A stretch of 49,765 nucleotides of DNA from Xanthoparmelia taractica (lineage: Eukaryota > Ascomycota > Lecanoromycetes > Lecanorales > Parmeliaceae), in the NCBI GenBank assembly GCA_033085395.1, contig JANQBS010000274.1, positions 1 to 49,765 on the forward strand, written 5' to 3'. The notes beneath the pieces are model-generated. The model was not told where the DNA came from, did not search any database, and was given only the letters and a program-made list of their open reading frames with translations. How positions within the stretch are numbered: the stretch's first letter is position 1; each line of letters starts with the position of its first letter. The position numbers were made by a program, and so were the translations under genes. Positions 46,009-49,765 of the stretch are shown here, one piece after another.

Positions 46009-46451
46009 TACGGCGCAATGAATCGAGAAGAGAAAGCGTAAGGGATGGGGAGTTGAGGTTGATGTGTAGTAGAACTACTATGACTTGCATATTAAACCTG
46101 AATGCGAGTTAATCAAATAATTCTTTCTCAGGGAATCGAGGACACAACCATCCATCACCAAAGAAACTTTCCAGCACTTTCTCCGTCTTGCCCCCCCCCC
46201 CTTTCCATCCTAAAACTCGCGCACATGGTTCGTTGGTCGGGAATGCGAATAATCACAGTCCGTATCCTTTGGGCATTTCTCCACCCGTAACCTCAGATTG
46301 TGTTACAACGCTGCTTGCTGGGTTTGCAATGAAATCCGTTGTCTGAGGGAGAGATTGACATGTTGGTAAGCAGTTCGCAAATCCTCCTCCCCTGATTTCG
46401 TTTAAACCATGGATGGTGCCATGTTGTATGACGAAAATCAGGATGCATAGA

Positions 46452-47276
46452 TCAAGACTCATTAGCCACCGACGCCACGCGGTCCTTGAGTGATTCTAGA
46501 AGTTCGGCAAAAGATTTACATCCCTCTAGTTCTCGTGCGCCGCCCTTGTCTTCCTTACCGTTGTCCCCTGCAGCAGCACGATCATTCTGCGTCGACGCCA
46601 TCGGAATCGCCACACCCGACAGCGTGCTCTGTGCACCATCAGCAACCACCTTTCTCGCGACAAAACTCAACATCCGATTCTTAGCTGCTTTCGGATCCGT
46701 CTTTCCGCGCACCGCGGCGCTTTTTGTCCTCAGCTCCAGATACTTCCACCCCGCCTCATCGTTGGCCTTGAGCGTGCACAAGGCAATCGTCTTCGACCTC
46801 GGTCGCTTGTGGATACCGTACTTGATCACGGCGCGTTGCTCCTCGAGAATTTGCTTTTCCGTGAGCGGCTTCTCGTCGTCCTGCCAGCGCCAGCCCGTGG
46901 CCTTTTTCATGACCGGGTTCATGTCGGCGACGTGGGCGTTGTGGAGGATGCCGGCCGGCGCGTCGTAGCTGCAGAGGAAATCCCCAACCCACTTCCCTAA
47001 GGCGATGTGGGCGACGTGAGTGTGGTTATTGATGTTTTAGATTTTTTAAGAAGGTTCATAGATTGTGATTGTGTGTTTTGTAGAGGGGCCCATGGGGCTT
47101 AAGGGAGTGATTGGGTAGCGCGTGGAATCGATGGAGATGGTTTCCTTGTTCGAGATGGTAAGATCAGGAGGGGCGGAGGAGCTGGATGGGGTGGGACCGG
47201 CAGCGATGTCATCCTCAAAGAAACCAAAGATTTGGTAGGTTGCGATGAGCTTGTCTGGTTGATGTTGAGTTGTCAT
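46452..47276 (-). pseudogene. Unknown conserved-looking ORF with two nonsense codons
   Basis: One frame runs for 275 codons from ATG 47276 (MTTQHQPDKLIATYQIFGFFEDD) to the stop at 46452, interrupted only by TAA at 47046-47048 and TAA at 47037-47039. The frame continues cleanly after them with NNHTHVAHIALGKWVGDFLC, a compact hydrophobic/aromatic block, then HNAHVADMNPVMKKATGW and a Lys-rich region; the C-terminus has FAELLESLKDRV. If both stops were CAA (Gln), the protein would be about 274 residues. No good intron borders remove them. I do not recognise the family. It is convergent with MCM5, 443 bp apart. Confidence 0.55.
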
Positions 47277-48130
47277 CTGAAGTGAGATGTTTACGATAAC
47301 GGTTCAGGATGTTGATATGATTACGGGAGGCAGTTTTTGTTTCGAAGACCTTGAAAAATGCCAATTTGAAAAAAAAAAAAAAAAAGGGGGTTGAATACAT
47401 ATTGCCATTGTGTCACCCGAGTCACCCGAATAGCAATACTGTTTGCTTATTTGTTGGCCACGCAAACTCTTCGGAAATTGCACGAGTGAGCGAAAGAAAC
47501 GGTTCCGTATTTGGACAATCAGTTCCCTCGTAAGATGAGTCACTGGATATTCTGATTCAGGATTATGGAAAGGCTATAGGACAGGTTAGAGCAAGCAGTA
47601 AGTGATTGTGTACTTTGGGAGGGTGTCTTGAGATCTAAGAAATGTGGGCAAAGAGAAACTTAGGGTCTATCTTTAACAGAGAGAGTCTCCTGGCTTGCAA
47701 CCTGTGCATCTCGGCTGATAGTATACCAGTAACGGCAGACATGGATCTGTAGTGCAAGAACTGAAGAGGTCTGTCAAAGGAAAAGGAAGGGATCTATCAA
47801 AAGAAAGCGATCTATATCATACAATGTTATTCAGTATTTTCAAGTTTTCTCTCAACTCATTTTGATACATGACAATGCCAAGACATGTCTCGAGAGGATT
47901 ACGTCATCGTACGTCATGGTCACGTAAATACATACCCCGCCTAACCCCTCCTTTTGGTATCAAATATAAACAATCAAAATTTACAACTCTCTACTTTCAC
48001 GGCATAGCAACTTGGAAAGACTTTTTGTGAGTTAAAAAGAATCAAAACAGTCTGTCCTTAGGTGTATCACTTTTGAACGCAACCAGTTGCTAACGTACAT
48101 ACCAGCAAACATCGTATCCTTTCAACCAAC
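47277..48130. other. Intergenic; promoter of the Gly-rich gene
   Basis: An A17-18 run at about 47368-47386 and otherwise unremarkable DNA. The last 250 bp hold the bZIP-type sites described separately and a CT-rich stretch (CCCCGCCTAACCCCTCC). Confidence 0.5.
47899..47917 (+). promoter_or_regulatory. Tandem CRE / Atf1-type sites
   Basis: TTACGTCAT (47899-47907) and GTACGTCAT (47909-47917) stand one base apart. The first is the inverse of ATGACGTAA, the Atf1/Sko1 bZIP consensus. CCCCT (STRE core) occurs about 50 bp later. They lie about 220 bp before the ATG at 48131. Confidence 0.5.
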
Positions 48131-48667
48131 ATGGACAAAGCAGGAAGTAATCCTCGCCTTCCTCATCAGATTCCCATGGAACTGCGCTGATACTTTATGC
48201 AAGACGCTGTCGGCGGGGCAACCGACGCGCTGGGAAAAGGTGTAGGAGGTGTGACAAACACAGCTGGTAATGCTGGTGAGCCTTCCGCATCTCGCTTCTA
48301 GCAATCAATTCTTCCAGGCTTGATTCCTGATCGCCACCATCCTCTGGATGGCTCTTGTTTACGCTATATCCTTGCACGCTCCTTTCACTCAGTTTCATCA
48401 TCACAACAATGAATTGAGCTCTATAACCACAACTTCCCTTGAACTTGATGCAAACACAACCCTCCGCTGACAAAAACTTCACTTGTAGTTGGCGGCCTCG
48501 GTAACGTCCTCGGCGACACTCTCAAGGGCACGACTGGCACTTTGGGCGACGCGACAAAGGGCGTTGGGAACGTGGCCAAAGGCACTACTGATGGTGTCGG
48601 AGATACCGCGCGCTCTACCACTGGGGCGAAGCACGATGCTCAGAATCCGTTGGGGCTGAGCGAGTAA
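48131..48667 (+). CDS. Small Gly/Thr-rich LEA-like protein
   Basis: Exons 48131-48146, 48204-48275 and 48489-48667 join in phase through introns of 57 and 213 bp (donors GTAATC and GTGAGC), giving 88 residues starting MDKAGNAVGGATDALG. Imperfect units of about 11 residues (for example GGLGNVLGDTLKGTTGTLG and DATKGVGNVAKG) repeat Gly, Thr and Val/Leu with charged residues, as in small LEA-like or stress-induced fungal proteins. The C-terminus is hydrophilic and ends PLGLSE. Upstream CRE and STRE sites suggest stress control. An alternative start is the ATG at 48197. The tiny first exon is the least certain part. Confidence 0.7.
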
Positions 48668-49689
48668 AATGATTGAGTCGTGTGTTTAGACAGATACGGG
48701 GGGCAGGAGGCTGAAAGCCATAAGACGGAGCTGGCGGTTGGGTAGGGCAAGCACGTACATGTTCTCAGCCACAACCTCGTGCAGGAAATCCCAAGTCTCC
48801 TGCCACAAAGCAGCGGTTGTTTTGGCTTCTTAGCTCAACGCAAATTTCCTTCTTCTTCTTCTTCTTGCGGTGAACTCATCAATCTTGGAGAAGTGTATGC
48901 TCGACTCGAAGCAATAAACAGTATCAAGGCGTGATTGAAACCAGGCGATTTTTCGACCACTTAGCATCTGACAATGCCATCCCCAGCCTTGCTACAGACT
49001 CAGACGGTGTATCAAACCGCGCCTGGTCCTTGGCTGAAGAGCTAGCTCCGATGCCTCTTCCGAGCTATCGTCTTCAGGCCAACACTTGTTTCGTTCCTTG
49101 ATTCTAGCGCATACTGGCAACGATGATGCCCGTCTGCACCCTCATCGTAGCCTCTGCGACCAGAAGCTACCATTGCGCCCTTCTCGCCGCTCTTTCCCTT
49201 ACCTTTCTTTTCTAAGAAAAAAGAAACATATACTCTAGATCATCAAGTCTTACTCTCCCACGCGACCTCCGCCTAAATTCACAGTTGTTTAGCTCTTACG
49301 TCCCTTGGAACACGAACACCATCCTCTCTAATGCCAGTCGTACGAGTACCTGTGCTCACAGCAGCAACATTATCACATAAATACTCCAACACCTACAGCC
49401 TCAGACAGCGCACCTCACGCTTCCGCCTGCTGACCCGCCTCCTGCAACGACGACCGCCTATCTAGCCAACAGCTTCCGCTTGTTCTCCTGAAAGACCAAC
49501 TCGAGGCTCCTCCTGTACTAACGACAACAGCAACCAGGGTCTCCCAATCTCATGCGCAGTGGTGCTGAGAAAATCACCTACTTATCAATTTACTTATAAC
49601 CCTAACGCACCTTGTCCTAACCTGCAGAATGCTAGTTGGAACTTTTGATCATCAATGGTAGTGGTATACGCAACGCAAACACCTCCCCT

Positions 49690-49690
<1 letters not shown>
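48668..49690. other. Intergenic, no supported gene
   Basis: Short (TTC)n at 48846-48866 and C-rich DNA afterwards. No exon series or motif is recognised. It might be the 5' leader of a gene beyond the window. Confidence 0.4.

Positions 49691-49765
<75 letters not shown>
49691..49765 (+). other. 75-base G homopolymer, likely artefact
   Basis: Every base from 49691 to the window end is G. No fungal telomere or centromere repeat has this form. Dark-cycle poly-G calls of two-colour sequencers, extended by the assembler at a contig end, are the simplest explanation. Confidence 0.85.

Noticed and set aside
49595..49690. CCCTAA-like words before the poly-G run suggested a telomere
   Set aside because: Only isolated words; no tandem array, and poly-G is not a telomeric repeat.
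1..49765. CRISPR arrays, bacterial operons or phage
   Set aside because: Spliceosomal introns throughout and no regularly spaced direct repeats.

Overview
The window looks like nuclear DNA of a filamentous ascomycete (Pezizomycotina). Introns are short (about 45-125 bp) with GT-AG borders and CTRAY-like branch points. The housekeeping proteins are fungal in type (Gsy1, Apc8/Cdc23, farnesyl diphosphate synthase, Vps54, Mcm5). AT-rich transposon islands alternate with GC-balanced genes. Aligned repeat copies differ only by C:G to T:A type transitions, which is what repeat-induced point mutation (RIP) leaves behind. I cannot name the species.

Layout. 1-700: end of a MITE copy and AT-rich DNA. 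700-3633: a decayed NLR gene (SesB-type hydrolase, NB-ARC, TPRs). 3634-6372: low-complexity DNA without a supported gene. 6373-18357 and 18738-22164: a housekeeping block of glycogen synthase (-), a DCAF4-like WD40 protein (-), a damaged O-methyltransferase (-), APC8 (-), farnesyl diphosphate synthase (+) and VPS54 (-). 22361-24753: a nested transposon island, with a Copia-type LTR element inserted in the terminal repeat of a TA-flanked MITE that also carries a tRNA-like relic. 24885-25727: a ubiquitin C-terminal hydrolase homologue whose catalytic Cys is Tyr. 28040-29346: a broken aldo-keto reductase. 30172-30276: an aminoglycoside-phosphotransferase-like scrap. 31685-35507: three lineage-specific hypothetical genes, one with a 73-residue tandem repeat. 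35946-37763: a broken multi-spanning membrane-protein gene. 39807-40866: a predicted secreted protein. 41560-43550: a second AT-rich island with a hAT-like MITE, a solo LTR and a transposon end. 43678-46008: MCM5. 46452-47276: an ORF broken by two CAA-to-TAA type stops. 48131-48667: a small Gly-rich, LEA-like stress protein. 49691-49765: a pure G run that is probably an assembly artefact.

The window is a mosaic: intact core genes beside accessory genes that carry nonsense transitions and single-base losses. I found no convincing new multi-gene system. The items most worth a second look are the Cys-to-Tyr UCH homologue, the decayed SesB-NLR, the tandem-repeat protein at 34410-35507, and the nested element with its tRNA-like insert.
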